Shown: in pieces, positions 44,079 to 57,348 of the stretch | Numbering within the stretch: the stretch's first letter is position 1 | Layout: every line of letters starts with the position of its first letter | DNA from: Adineta ricciae | Taxonomy: Eukaryota; Rotifera; Eurotatoria; Adinetida; Adinetidae | DNA length: 64,000 nt | Direction of reading: 5' to 3' | Assembly: GCA_905250025.1 (NCBI GenBank) | Contig: CAJNOJ010000003.1 | Span: 661,032 to 725,031 of the forward strand | Translations under genes and position numbers: made by a program | Notes under the pieces: generated by a model | Databases searched by the model: none | What the model was told of the DNA's origin: nothing | The model's input: only the letters and a program-made list of their open reading frames with translations

Positions 44079-45624
44079 TAGTTCATTGTTATGTTTATTT
44101 GTTGTTTAGCACATGAAAACAAATCCTAGTCTTTTGTTGTGTGTATGTGTGCATCTGTATGTGTGTGTGTATGTTATTTGTTTTGTTTTATTATTCTCTA
44201 GTCGAGTGATTTCTCGTCTTATGTTTATAGCAGTCTTATTTGATTCCTCTAACCTAACGTTATTCTTTTTGTTGCTGAAAGTTGTTGACATATGTTTTAT
44301 TTATTATGTATGAAATCTGATGATCAAAACTATACTCCGTTGTTAGTTTAACAAGTGTAAAAAATTTCTTCAAGCATTTTTCTCATTTCATTAGTTTATT
44401 TTCCACATTGGTTAGGTTTTGTTTTAAAGATATAACACAGTTCAATTGGAATTGACTGTGATTTCCATTAAACGAAAAATAAACACAAAACATTGTGTTC
44501 TGGATCAGAGAAATAATTATGTAGCATCCTAGAAGTCCATTGCAAGTCGTTCTTGCTGAATATTCGAAAAGTGGCTTACTGCTATTTCGTTATTTAGTAT
44601 CATCTTTCGATATTCGAAATAGAAAAATATTCACTCAGTACATAAAGACGAACGTAATCGAAACATGGACATCTATATTCATTATGTTAAAATCTCGGAA
44701 ACTCGCCATCCTTTTAGCCTAGGAAGAACTTTTTATTCAAAATTTGAGCAACAGTAAACGTCGATTTATACATTTCATAATTTTTCTATAGTAAAACCGA
44801 CGACGGAGTCAGAATATACATGAAAAAAAGCGCATATTTATCCCACAACACAACTAATAACCGCCGACACTTTATCAGTTATCGATGATATAAAAATAAT
44901 GTTTAGCAGCCGACATGGCTTATATTTACTTAAGTATGAACGAACAACACACGAGCAATCCATTAAGTTTGTACCATGTAAATTTTGTCAATATAGGCAT
45001 CGTAATGTGCTATCATTGAATTTTACATCGAACAATTATTCTTCCTTTATTTTCATCATAAACAGATAAACAACGACGATGACATTGCACTCGTAACGAT
45101 CGATCCCGAAAGACGAAGATCAATAGAAACACTTTAAATTGGCTTCGAAAAACATGTTGTTGTATACAATGACAGAGCTAGAGACCCAGTTGTCCCCCTT
45201 GGTTCCGTCACTGGCTGTATGTACGAAAATGCAAATAAAGTCGATACTTTGAGAAAAGAATAGCAAGCTCTATTTATATTTATTTAATAGTAGAGATTAA
45301 ATACTCTAATCACTAGTGTATTACAGTAGAAAATGAAATATAGAACCATTGTGTATCATCAAATGCGATATATTATCTCAGTCCACTCAAAAGTTATGAC
45401 AATTTGTATCATGATATCATCAATTGTTGATTATTATCTATTCAGCATCTAACGAATGAAAATGTTAGAAAACAATACTGTTTCCGACATTCTCGAATCG
45501 AATAGGATTTTATATGCAGAGATAAACATAATGAGAGTCAATGTTAAAATCTATGTATATCAACTAAGACGAAGCTAACTATACATATGCAGAGAAACGA
45601 ATTGAACTATTATTCAGAAGTTTT
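44079..45624. other. Intergenic region, 1.5 kb
   Basis: Convergent spacer after TALE gene 2 and the SLC13 gene. Includes a (GT)n-rich stretch near 44143-44175 and a GC-richer patch at 45183-45220 (gacccagttgtcccccttgg) that differs from its surroundings. The patch is not explained by any ORF I trust. No gene supported. Confidence 0.4.
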
Positions 45625-48071
45625 CTAATTTAATGTGCCATTCGTTGATAATGATATCATGTCATCAATGTCGAATATGTATGATAATGCAAAAGCAGAT
45701 TGAATAAAGATAACCACAATACTGAACAATTTAATGCTGATACCAGCTTGGATTAAGTCCATTACTTTCACACTTTCATTCGATAATATCATGGCGTTCG
45801 GTGGCGTAGCTAAAATGCAGAGATAGATTAATTTACAAAGGTCTACACTGGTCAAAACGTACCAATTGGTAACATGAACGATAATGAAACAGCAATACAT
45901 GATGGCATAATTAAATAAGCTGGATGAATATTTGCTATGGTCGCCTGAACTCAAAACAAAGATAAACGTTTCTGTATATGTGCCATATTCAAAATGCGCT
46001 TACAATACTATGCAGAATTGGAAAGAGAATACTGGCACATGCTAAATTACTTGTAAACTCGGTGAAAATAGCACTAATGATGATAACGAAAAGGATAATG
46101 ATTATGCTCGGTGCACCAACAATGAATTGAAGGAACGTCGCCATCGTACTTGAAAGGTCAGATGTCTACAAGATTTCAATTTTCTGGCGGCTCTAAATGG
46201 AAAAAAAAAATTTTTACTTTGAAACCATCTGCAATAGCTAGACCAGCACCTTGTAACATGAATACACCCCAAGGAAATGTTTTCGATAAATGATTCCACG
46301 GTAGGATTGGTTTGTAGATCCATTCATCTACAAGCGAAATGTTTAAACTGTTCGATAGAGCAGAAAATAGAAGAGAGAATTACTTTGAAATGGATTTTTA
46401 TCTGGTAAGAAAAGTGGTAGTGAACCAATGAACAAAGCGATTGTGCCGTCTGTTGCATATCTATGAAAAACGAGAAGTCTTCAGTGTTACTTTTCGAAAA
46501 TTTTCACAGTACTCCTTGGTGAATATGAATAACCAACGTTCTTCGGAAAAATCCCGTATTACCCAAAGGAGGATTAAGACAGCAAACAGACAACCAATGA
46601 TCATGTCTTGCCATGAGAGAACATTCAAGTCTTTATATTGTTGTTTAAGAATTGAATGAAGATGTTGTTCACGTTCTAACTCATTCTTTGTTTTTCTCCA
46701 ACGAAAAAAGCTATTTCAAACACGGTAAAGATTTCCAACACATAACTAGATTTTCTAATTACTCTTTACGATTGTATAATATTTGCAATGTGAACCAACA
46801 GAATATCAGCATGAGGAAACCCATGGGTAGTGCATAAAGAAAAAAATTTCCAAACGATATCTCAAATTTTAATTTCTGATCATTTTCGTACATTCTAAAG
46901 TATAGTCAAAGCTCGTTTTTTCGTTATGCAATATACAAAATATTCTCTTTTACTGATCGACAAATCCTTTAACAAAGATATTAGGACCAGTTCCAACTAA
47001 TGTTGTTAAGCCACCAATACCAGAACTATAAGCAACAGCAATGAGAAAACCTTGGAAGGAAAAGTAAGTCAAGTATTGTGTAGAATATAAATGATAAGAT
47101 GATTTATTTGATCAAAACAAAAACATACCACATCTTAATTTTGAATAATCAAACGCAGATTGTGTAGTTCTTTTAGTTAAATCATTTAATGGTACCAATC
47201 TTTGAACATTATCCTGATCAAATTGAAATCTGAAATCATCTACTGCTTACTCATCTGTTACGTTCATTGTAGTATGATGCGATGTTCTTTTAGGATCATT
47301 GTCATCTTCGCCAATCGTTTTCACATCGAATACAGCTATACATTTCTCATCTAGTAATGCTATGTCAATAAATTCGCTTACGTTCAGTGTCGATAGGGAC
47401 CATCTCTTGAACATTTTCGGATATTTTCATATCGTAATTTTCCAGTTGATCCACAATTGCAATAGCAACAGGCATCATAATACTCGCCGCGGCCGAATTA
47501 TTGATCCACATGCTAATAAAACTTGTTACACACATTAATCCTGCCATACTCCTAATTACAAATAGACAAAATCTATTTCAAACGTGTTCATGCACTTGTC
47601 AAACCATCGTATGGATGAACCAACAACACTTAGTACAAACAATGCTAATCGTCGATGGAGATGAATGTATTCCATTGCATGAGCCAATGTCATACTGCCA
47701 AGAAATAATGTTGTTATATCCTGCAGAACAAAACGAATGCTTCGTCGTTTTTACGACGATAACGTTTACAAACTTTGAAGTAACTATGACCAACCACTTC
47801 GCCAGGCAAAATATTTAGCATAGGAAATAAAGCTAACGGAAGTAGTGAAGTAACACCATAAGGTACTACTTCTGTGACCCAATAGATTGTTAAAAGAAGA
47901 ACAATGTAGGCACATTGAGCTTGCTAAAGAGGAATAATTTTAGATGTAAACTTTTCGGCTGTCAAAAAAAGATCGTACGGCTGAATGTATGAGAAGAGGA
48001 AGTGGCAAAAGTATTAATGGAGAAAAGAATATAATTAATAAACGCCACCAACGTTTGAACGAAAAAAGCAT
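45625..48071 (-). CDS. SLC13-type Na+/dicarboxylate or sulfate symporter
   Basis: Membrane transporter of the DASS/SLC13 family, carrying di/tricarboxylates or sulfate with sodium. About ten exons; the first four are 47952-48071, 47774-47923, then exons starting at GATATAACA (about 47720) and at 47550. ATG 48071 gives MLFSFKRWWRLLIIFFSPLI, matching the family's N-terminal helix. Then IYWVTEVVPYGVTSLLPLAL, FLGSMTLAHAMEYIHLHRRL, LMCVTSFISMWINNSAAASI, and near the end AIFTEFTSNLACASILFPIL and IATPPNAMILSNESVKVMDL. The two substrate/Na+ motifs normally reading SNT are INNSA and SNLA here. The gene ends with TAG at 45625-45627. Internal exons (46100-47300) were seen but not all joined. Confidence 0.87.
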
Positions 48072-48595
48072 TCGCTGTGCTTGTCCCGATAAGAAATGAA
48101 AACGTAAATGATCTTTATTCAATCTATGCCTACGTATAATTTATACACGTTCTTAACATTCATGTCTGACATTTCGTAAAGAACAATGAACATAAGGCGG
48201 TTAAATATATTAACATATACTTGACTAAACGTGCATAGATAACAACTGTTCATGTTCGACAATGAACCACAGACTTACTGAGCGTAATTTTATCGCGTAG
48301 TCTACGGACCAAAGAGGTCGACAATTGAAGGTGTGAGGAGAAGAACAACAACTTCATTCGACATGTATTGAAAAGACAGTAACCATCATTTCTGTTTTAT
48401 TATTCTGATTTCAGTCAATGAAAAATATGACAAAAAACACACATACTCGTTAGTTACTCTCTTACAAATGAAAGCGTATACAAAGACAACAATGAAATAG
48501 ATATAGAGATTGATTCAAAACGACTTTTTGCACAATTGGTTTTTTTTTCATGTTACAAGGAATGAAGGATTGTTTGCGAGTTATTCCAGCATCGA
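48072..48595. other. Intergenic region, 524 bp
   Basis: 5' flank of SLC13 and 3' flank of the PPEF gene, both - strand. The SLC13 first-exon frame stays open to 48122 with a TTG but no ATG. No separate gene seen. The + ORF at 48510-48878 is the antisense shadow of PPEF. Confidence 0.4.
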
Positions 48596-51500
48596 CTATA
48601 CCCGTATTTTATGTTCCACGATAACTCCGTTGATACTACCAGATTTGTTACGACCTTTACTCTTCTCATTTATTTGCTGTGGTTTCTTCACATTCACAAT
48701 TCGAAAACTTTCTACAAGAAAAACAAACCAATCATTCGCTCTTGAACGTCCTCGAACGTTGATATTCTTACCGAGAAATTCATTGAAATCAATTTTACCA
48801 TTCCTATCAAAATCCATTGCCGATGTTAGTTCTTCCACATATGCATCATTCACATCACCCGAACCATTTTCACCATAGAGTATAAGCTTAATAACATCAG
48901 CGAACTCATTCCGGCTGATGAAACCTGAATGATTGTAATCGATTAGATTAAACAATGCCAACAGCATATCTTTCCACATGTACAAATCTTCCATAATACC
49001 AGTATTAGACTAGAACAAAGATTTAAATGAACAAAGAATATCGAAGATCTTTGACATACCATTTGAAATTTTGGATTGTCTAAAATATAGTCGTTGAACA
49101 TTGATCGATATAATACACCATCAGCATCTTCTTGAACTAATTTTGCACGTAAGATAAGCCATGGCAAGTCTACTTGTAGAACATCAGACATAATATCAGC
49201 CCAAGTTGTTAATGGTAAATGATCTAGTATAAAAAGCTTAGATTTCCGTTGAAGCGAGCAAATAGACCTTTACCATCTTTCTTAGTATCTGCTTTGGTAA
49301 ATTCTTTGAGAAGTGCAGTTTTATTTGTCATGACCTTTTCCATTAATGAATGGTATGCCGGATCTTCAAATAGAGTAACTCTGAAAAAAAAAACAAGGAA
49401 AATCACGTTTCACAGTCATTATCAAATAACTATTCTCATACTGTTTGCTAAAACTCATCTTTTCCATTTCCACACCTTGAGTTTTAAATGAAATGATCCA
49501 CGGTTCTTCTTCATTATAATCCCTAAAAAGAAATCTATTTCGCACCAAAATTCCATTTCTTCAATGTAACAGACCATCGTACAACAGCACCCCAATTTGA
49601 ACCACCACAATAATTTGAAGCGCTAAATACTGTAAGAACTTTTCCACCATGATTATATTCATAACCATCTTGTTTGACTTGATGAGAACGTATAATCATC
49701 GACAAATTGTATTTTTTCAGAAATTGTTGAGTTACATCAGCACCAAAGAAGCAAGCCATCTTTCGATCATCATTTTTACGACAGCCTCGACGACCACGAG
49801 GATCAGGATCACTCCAGAATAAATCTAAGCAAAAAAAATAAGCTAGTAGTATAGTTTTCAAGGACGCCAGAGAATACATGTAGTCTCATATGTTTCATTT
49901 TCATGATTGTATGTCCCAAGAATTGAGTTTCACTCAGATGAATTAGCGGAATGCTTACACAGGGAAAAGGTTCCAATTACTTTGCGACAGTTTCTCTCAT
50001 TCTTTCGACAAGAATGATCATCAAAATTAGTTAAATATACAAAGCATGCAATGGATTAGAAAAAGAATACTACAAGGAATAGAATCGAAAATTGATTTAT
50101 TCTTTACTCTCATTGGTACTATCTTCGTTCTATTGTAACTGGAATATCGTTATAATAAAAGACCTCATTTCAAACAAACAGTAAATGACGTTTCCGTTTC
50201 GATCGAAAAACGTATTAGATGTCCTCCTACGGTTTATTTCACTAATGACGTATAACGTAATTAAGAAAGAGAAACCAACTTCATACCTTGTATTTGATGG
50301 TATTCATTTTCTTCTTCTTCCGTTAGTCGTTTCCCACCAGATTTCGACTCAGGAGGCACTTCAATTGAAACATCTTCAGACAAAATAGATCCATAATAGA
50401 CATTTTTTCCTGTAAAACATTCCTCTCACATCGATTTCTTGCTAAACTATTCAATCTTTTCAGATTGATTTTATCGGATATTCCACCATGCATAACAATA
50501 ATTTTGTTCTTTCCAGCATCAACGTACGAGTAAAGTGGTAGCCAACTGAAAATATCTTTGAATAGATCCACCAATGGTGCTTTACGTGTCTAAACAGGAA
50601 TGTCTTGATAGCACTCGCGATCAAAATTTCATTGTTGACTTACTCGATATTTATGATTAATTTCATTATGAAAACCATATCGAACAGTGACCATAATGTC
50701 TTCATGATTACCTAGATCGATTCTTGAATGGAAAAGCCGAAAGATAATATCATATTTTACTCTACCTCGATTGAGAAAGACTGAACTTGGATAGAGTATA
50801 AGAGCAACCATCAAGAGAAGAATGACTTCAACTGAATTTCGACCTCGATCAACAAAATCTCCATTGAATATATAAGCATTGTCAGTTGAAGGAAGTCCGT
50901 TCTACATAAAAAAAAACAGGCGATCTATCTTCTCATGAATGAATGACTCTATTTACCGAATTGAATATGTGTAGTAGATCAGCTAATTGTCCATGAAGGT
51001 CACCAACAATGAAAACATGCCGAAGATTGGATAAATCAACGTGATTAAAGTTGGGGATGGTTTTGAGAATAGTACGTGCTTGATGAAGAATTTCACACAC
51101 ATATTTTTCATGTAAAACCTACAAGAAATCAATATATTACATAAGAATCCGAGTAAAATATCACGAAGGAAAGATTCGATAATTGATCATTATATGGTGC
51201 AAATGTCAGGAAATGATTCAATTTACTTTCTTCTTCTCAAGTTTATCACATCACAGAGAGTTACTTGTTTTTTTTCTCGAGGAATAGTGTTCTTCAAATG
51301 TTTGCTACTTACTTGACCTCGTTGAAAAGCTTCAATTAAGTCTACGAAGACTTTTCGTGTAATTGGCCCTTCAATGCCTATACAATCAAAGAAAACTTTT
51401 TCTTAACTAATTGTTCTAATCAAATAAGTCTCACGTGGTCCACGGTAAGTTGGTTCAACACGAATATTTTCGGGATTTGTTAGTCTTAAGAGTTCTTTCT

Positions 51501-52787
51501 CCTCTAAATAGAAGGAAAAAGAAAGAGAACAATAGGAAAATATTGGTCTTGCTGTTTTGTTTTTCGAGAAATACTTTACCGACAGGTAATCCGGCTTTGT
51601 GAAGTAATTTCGTGACCGATGGTGAAAGCGTGCCGGATGCTTTAATTAATTTTTCGAACATATCTTTCAGCTAATTACGTCGAAACGATCCATGAGAACG
51701 ATTTATCGGATTGCCAACTCAATTTTCTTACTTTCGCTTCTGTTTGTTCACTTGAATATTCGAGTTTTTCATGAATTTGCCATGCGGCTTGTTTTTTCAG
51801 TTTAAGTCGAGCTTGATGTTTCCGAAATGCTTGTTGAATTTTTGATGCCGATTTATCAACTACGATGAAGAAGTCATTCCATAGAGCAATCGTTTCTTCA
51901 AAACAAAAATCAACGACGTCATTGACTTACTCGACAAAGTTGATAACTTTGAAACCATTTTCATTTTATCCGCTCGATCAGACAAAGCTGCAACTTGTGG
52001 CACAATCTTGAAAAGAACAATTTGAATATCATCAACTTCAATTAATCGTAGAAAAAAACACACACACATGCGTAATTGGTCTGATATGAAAAGCAAAAGT
52101 GATCTTTTAGTTTCTTTTTTTTTTTGTGTCACATATTGCTTATGAGATTTTGATCAAAATAAAAAATAACGAAAAAGAAAAATATCAATCTATTATCTTG
52201 CTTGTTTTTCTCTCACTTTCTCATCCTCATTCAATTCGATATTTTTTTCCTCCGAAGAAGAATTGATTGATTCACTCGAATATGGTGCCTATTGACCTTC
52301 ATCAACTTTGTCGTGTTTTTCTTTTACCAAATCGAGAATGTTCATCAATATTCTAGCATGTTTTTATGTCAAGATTAGGTTTTTTTCGTACGAAACTTCT
52401 ATCGAATGACATAACACGTTGAAAAACAATTACTCTTCTCTATGTGTTTCTCCTCTACTAATGTTGCTAGCGCTCGTCAGCAGATACATACGACAAACTC
52501 TTATCGACTAGTCGAAATCAATCACTTTCAATTCAAACAAGCACATATGAAATCAGCATATTTCGCTTCGTGAATGCTATGTCTCAACCGGTAACTATCA
52601 TTGAAGGTCAGACTAGATAGAATAATGATTAACCCTTACGAATAACGTCTCAATACAAAGATAGCATCAAATGTCACTGATATTTGTTACATTTACTCGA
52701 GAATATATACATATTCATTAGATAAATTCAATCTGATTAAATGACAAATTCAGGATTATTTACCTGCGCTAATATCGGATGGTTCAT
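48596..52787 (-). CDS. PPEF: PPEF/rdgC serine/threonine phosphatase with EF-hands
   Basis: Calcium-regulated PPP-family phosphatase (Drosophila rdgC). N-terminal exons 52764-52787 (MNHPILAQ, tentative), 51931-52006, 51732-51859 and 51580-51670. The IQ-type calmodulin site is [20 protein letters not shown]. Catalytic motifs in order: [78 protein letters not shown] and [14 protein letters not shown]. The C-terminus carries EF-hands, best seen in [15 protein letters not shown] and [14 protein letters not shown] with the usual Asp/Asn/Glu loop ligands. GNHE instead of GNHD is normal for PPEF. If MNHPILAQ is the start, the first intron is ~760 bp; an internal ATG (MKMVSK) is the alternative. Confidence 0.9.
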
Positions 52788-54414
52788 CTTGTGTTGTTCT
52801 CCACGTGTGAGTCAATGACGACAGGATAAAAGAAAGAAGAATGAAATTTTTCTAATTTGTTTGATGTTCGTCTGTTCTTTAGCGCATTTATCTTGTCAGC
52901 AGCTGAAGATTTTACTTTTTACAGCTATACAAATGTTATATTTACCATATGCGTTGATGATAAATGAAAAGAATCTTTGGAGAATATTTCGGCTATGATA
53001 TAAAGAATCGGGATAGCAGTTTTCCACTAATTGTTGTTGTCTTTTGGTATAAATGCAATAGTTACCACGAGCTTGAAGCAGCAGACTAATAATAAACGAG
53101 ACACATCGAATAGGGAAGAGAGGAAAGGAGATTGGCAAGAAAAAAAAACTTCCAGTCTTTTGCATCTCATTCTTCTCTCCGTTCTTCTACGTCAAGTGAC
53201 GCGAAAAAACAGAGAGAAAAAGCATGATGATGGCGTTGCGCGAATGCATCGAGTAGATTTTCATCTAAGCTAAACAAGAATACATCCATTCTAGCAAGGA
53301 AAATTGTAATGTTATATAGTATATAAAGAAAACTTTGCGCGCATCTCTCAAAGAGTTAAAATAGCTCATCTGAACAACTCAAACTAATGTGTTCTCTCGC
53401 TTTTTGCATCACAGTTCAAGCGATTTCGTGCCTAAATCGATGTGTGTATATAAGAATAATATTTCCTTTGTTGCTACGATTCATAATTCAATTTTTCACG
53501 CATAGAGAAATCCATAATTCTATTCGCAAATAAACACAAAAAGGAGAGTACATGTTCGCGTATTCAGAGACATTTATTAGATATTATTTACACTTGAGTT
53601 CTATCATAGATTAGAAAATTGATTTTATTCATTAGATTCGTCATTCTTTTTTCTCTTTCTGGGACTATTCTCGGATCCGTAATCAAGATAGGATCAATTA
53701 TGATTATTCTTATCACTTGAACTATGTCGATGAAAGAAAAAATGACTTGTCGACAAATTCTATTTGAATTTCTAAGCAACGACTTTCTTTTATCCGCTTA
53801 TTATCTTTGATACTATCTATTATCTATCCGAATAAAGCCAATTCTGTTACCATGTAACATTATTACATCCAGAATACTCAATGCAACTGAACTTGAACAT
53901 TCACTGATGTTTAGACCAATGTCTATTCGAAGTAATCAATCAATAACACAGAATTCAAATTCAGTTCTCGATTCATTTGAGAGAGAAAGTCATATTTTTT
54001 CCAACGGTCATTTTACTGATATTTTCAATTGGTAGATAATGTCGGAGTTTGTCTAATGTGCAGATTTCCCAATAAAAAAAAACGAAGAAAAAGGTAATTT
54101 CCGTTTGTTCGTAAATTACATTCATCAGATTGGATTATACAACATCAAACTATTCATTGAGACGAAAACTGAAGTTGCAAACTTTTATCTGTCTCAATTA
54201 TTAACAATAAAAGGATATAATCTACGTTCTACTTTCTCATCTATCACAAATAATCAGTGTCACTGTCAAAAGGAAACATTAATGATATATCTTTAAAGAA
54301 ATTGTATTAATAACACTTCTTTTTGGATAGATTTTCTCAGAAATTTATTTAATTTTTTCATTATTCAACACAATATATACAATCGATGTCATTGAATTTA
54401 AAAAGGAAATTCAG
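52788..54414. other. Intergenic region, 1.6 kb
   Basis: 5' flank of PPEF and 3' flank of SGF29. Several 60-90-codon ORFs occur on both strands (such as 52896-53165 -), none with a domain, good start or splice structure. AT-rich. A - strand AATAAA (tttatt on +) near 54345 could end SGF29. Confidence 0.4.
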
Positions 54415-55558
54415 TTATTTTTTGACATCTTTATAAGCAACAACAAACATCTGTGGAACATCAAATTCCGGTGAATAACCGCTGTTGTACGATGAATCTT
54501 CGAATATGATGCTATAAGAGTCTTTGCCAACTCGTGGAATACTCTCCACGATACCTTTGTAAAAGCAAGATGTCTGAGGATATAATGCGAGCACAATTGT
54601 ACGTCGAGGAAATAACGCTTGAGGACATGTCAGTGGACATGCTCGCCATTGTGGCAATGGAATAACGTGACGTTTATTTATGTTATAGTATCGTCCTTGA
54701 CCAGGTTCGGCGTCAATATCGAAAATATCGTACTTTGTTTTATTGGCATGAACATTGGCCACTTCGGCTAAAATCCAGTTTTCATCACCGTCTTCGCCTT
54801 CAACAAAACCTGCGATCAAATCGCCTACATGGCACACATGATTCGGAGCAGCTGGAATAGCGCCACATAGTGATGGTGGTATATCACCCTAGAATAGCAA
54901 AAGTATCCAATCACATCAATTCTATTTTAATCTTACGGATTCATACGGAAAGACAAGGGTGTATCTAGTTTTCTATGAACTTCCGGCTTTATTGCTCTTT
55001 CTACTGATTGAACTTCTAATGATGATTAGCATTTACCTTATTGGAGCAGTTTCCTGTGTGTTCACTTCCATACCAAATCTTCAGAACATAGGCCATATGC
55101 GATAGAAGATCAGCGAGACCTCGTCTGGTCGTATGACTACGATTGATGTCAAGATGATTCTTCGTGACATTGGTGATTTCAATTTGTAATTGACGAACTT
55201 GAGATATTTTCGATAGTGCTGTTTTGTACATCTCAATTTCATTTTGAACGTTTGTCAGTGCTTGTGATACATTCGATTTTATTGATTGAGAATTCAGATT
55301 CTCATTCGGTGATGTGGACGATTTTTGTTGTTGTTGCTGTTGTTGAATTGAAAGCCAAGCATCACGACTTTGATTATAACAGTCCTTCGTTTGTTTCAGA
55401 TCATCTTGTAATTCAAGCAGAAGCTTTTGAATGGTCAGCTCATTCTGATTGATGATATCTTTCGGCTCAGTTGAAGAAGGTTGAGCTATAGCCGATGATG
55501 AAGAAGATGACGTTCGAGATGGCGAATGTTCAATGTTATTATTATTTGTTCGTGTCAT
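54415..55558 (-). CDS. SGF29: SAGA-associated factor 29 (tandem Tudor H3K4me reader)
   Basis: Subunit of the SAGA/ATAC histone acetyltransferase modules that binds H3K4me2/3. Two exons, 55037-55558 and 54415-54888, give 331 residues (human 293). The N-terminus is Ser-rich, then a coiled coil with an eight-Gln run (55325-55348). The C-terminal tandem Tudor is clear: VGDLIAGFVEGEDGDENWIL, AEVANVHANKTKYDIFDIDA, VIPLPQWRACPLTCPQALFP, VLALYPQTSCFYKGIVESIP and FEDSSYNSGYSPEFDVPQMF. The acidic-aromatic pocket residues (D/Y in YDIFDID, Y and F in ALYPQTSCFY) are kept. The intron is 148 bp. Intact. Confidence 0.93.
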
Positions 55559-56480
55559 GAAAAATTACGTGAAAAAAAATGCTCAATTTGCTGTTTCTTT
55601 CTGCTGTTCAAGTCTTTGTTTGTACAGTTCAAATCGATACACGGTATACAATGGATGACCAATCAGAATGTCCATGTGAATGTGAACACACACACACAAA
55701 AGATGTTCAATATTCCATTGTTGATTGTATAGACAAAAAGTTCGATTTTCATTGTAGAGCGTCTACCAGTAAAACGCTCTTTGAACAAATCTCAATTTGT
55801 TTTCGTATCCGATTGTATAGAACTTAGTTAAAGTTAGAAATAAAAACATCTGATTTCATCAACATGTATTATGAAAAAAGCAAACACTCTAAGAGTTTGT
55901 ATCGAAAGAAAATACTCCTGATAGGATTCTGTAAGTGAATTAGAAGTAATGTCGTGCTGATAAGAATTTCCGCTTATTAGCGTATGGCATGCAACGATGA
56001 AGACAGTAAATGCGCGAAGAATGCATGATTGTAACTGTTTATCAATCGAATTATCAGCTGAAAAAAAAACAAACGGATCATCACCAAACATTTTAAAAAT
56101 AATTTCGCACATCTTCGATCGGAACGATAAGACATGTCTGTTTTGTCATCTCTATTTCAAACCATCGTTCAACATTCAAAATAAACAAAAGACGTTCACT
56201 TTGTTCGCTAATGTAGACAAGACCTTTTCTCTGCTTTCTTTTGTATGAATAAATTTAGAAAAGAAACATGTAATAAACCACAAGAATAAGAAAAGAAATG
56301 AAGAACACAACATTTATACAAGACAACGGTTTGTTTAGTTATATATAAGTATATATATATATACGAAATTACGAGACGAAAACAAAAACCAGGTGTTCTA
56401 GCGCCAAGAATAATATGTTATCAGGTCTGATTAAACGTACACAATCGTGATAACAATTGTTTTCTGGATGAGTTGATCTT
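55559..56480. other. Intergenic region, 0.9 kb
   Basis: 5' flank of SGF29 and 3' flank of the Rho gene. A + ORF at 55579-55827 starts with TTG or an internal ATG and contains a CPCECEHTHT stretch derived from an (AC)n run; I do not accept it. (TA)n occurs at 56349-56361. Confidence 0.45.
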
Positions 56481-57348
56481 TTAAAGTAACGAGCACACAC
56501 CTTTGCGTTTCTTTTTACGAGCTAAGGCAGCTCGAGCAGCGAATTCGAAGACTTCACGAACGCCTAAGACAAAAACGAGGGATTTGTAATCGAAAGTAAT
56601 GAGAAGAGCGACTTGACTTACCTTCTTTTGTTTTAGCTGAGCATTCAAGATAACCTACTGCACCGATTTTATCGGCCATAGTCCTACCCGCATCAGACCG
56701 AACTGGCTCTTGCTTCATTTTCATCAATTCCCTTTTGGTTGCTTCATCGTTGCGAAGATCTTTCTTGTTGCCTAAGATAAATCAACCAGCCAACTTTGTT
56801 TTCACGCATCTCCCTATCTTTTTACATACCAACAAGAACGATCGGAACATTTGGACAAAAATGTTTGCATTCAGGTGTCCATTTCTAAACAAACATCGCG
56901 TTATACGAACAAAATCAAATCCTTCGCATGAACAAGCTGTACCTCAGGAATATTTTCAAGACTGTCTGGGCTATCTATAGCAAAGCACATAAGAATAACA
57001 TCCGTATCTGGATAAGAAAGTGGCCGTAATCGATCATAATCCTCTTGGCCAGCTGTATCCCATAAAGCTAGTTCAATCTAACGAATGATGAGACTAATGA
57101 ACGAGTTGACAAGAAAAGTGAAAAAAGTTTACTTGTTTTCCGTCAATTTCGATATCAGAGACGTAATTTTCAAATACAGTTGGAACGTAAACTTCTGGAA
57201 ATTGATCTTTACTGAAAACAATCAATAAGCATGTTTTTCCTGAAATAAAAACAAGGTTTTTTTGTGAAATAAAAATTTTGTGATGAACAATTTTCGTACC
57301 ACAAGCTCCATCACCAACAATAACTAATTTTTTCCGTATTGCAGCCAT
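56481..57348 (-). CDS. RHOA: Rho GTPase, RHOA/Rho1 orthologue
   Basis: Membrane-attached GTPase controlling actomyosin. Six exons, 57300-57348, 57133-57239, 56943-57077, 56830-56884, 56622-56771 and 56481-56563, give 192 residues (human RHOA 193). The sequence is near-identical to RHOA: P-loop GDGACGKT, switch I effector region [15 protein letters not shown], switch [22 protein letters not shown], the Rho insert ([15 protein letters not shown]), base-binding GNKKDL and ECSAKTK, a polybasic tail ARKKKRKG and the CaaX box CSLL, whose final Leu predicts geranylgeranylation. Strong conservation shows it is active and under purifying selection. The first-exon 5' UTR may extend across an intron upstream. 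Confidence 0.97.

Noticed and set aside
48072..48122. 17-codon N-terminal extension of the SLC13 frame
   Set aside because: It would begin at TTG; ATG 48071 gives the normal family N-terminus.
55579..55827. 82-codon + ORF with an apparent signal peptide and CPCECEHTHT
   Set aside because: It begins with a non-ATG or ambiguous start, the Cys/His part comes from an (AC)n repeat, and there is no splice or family support.
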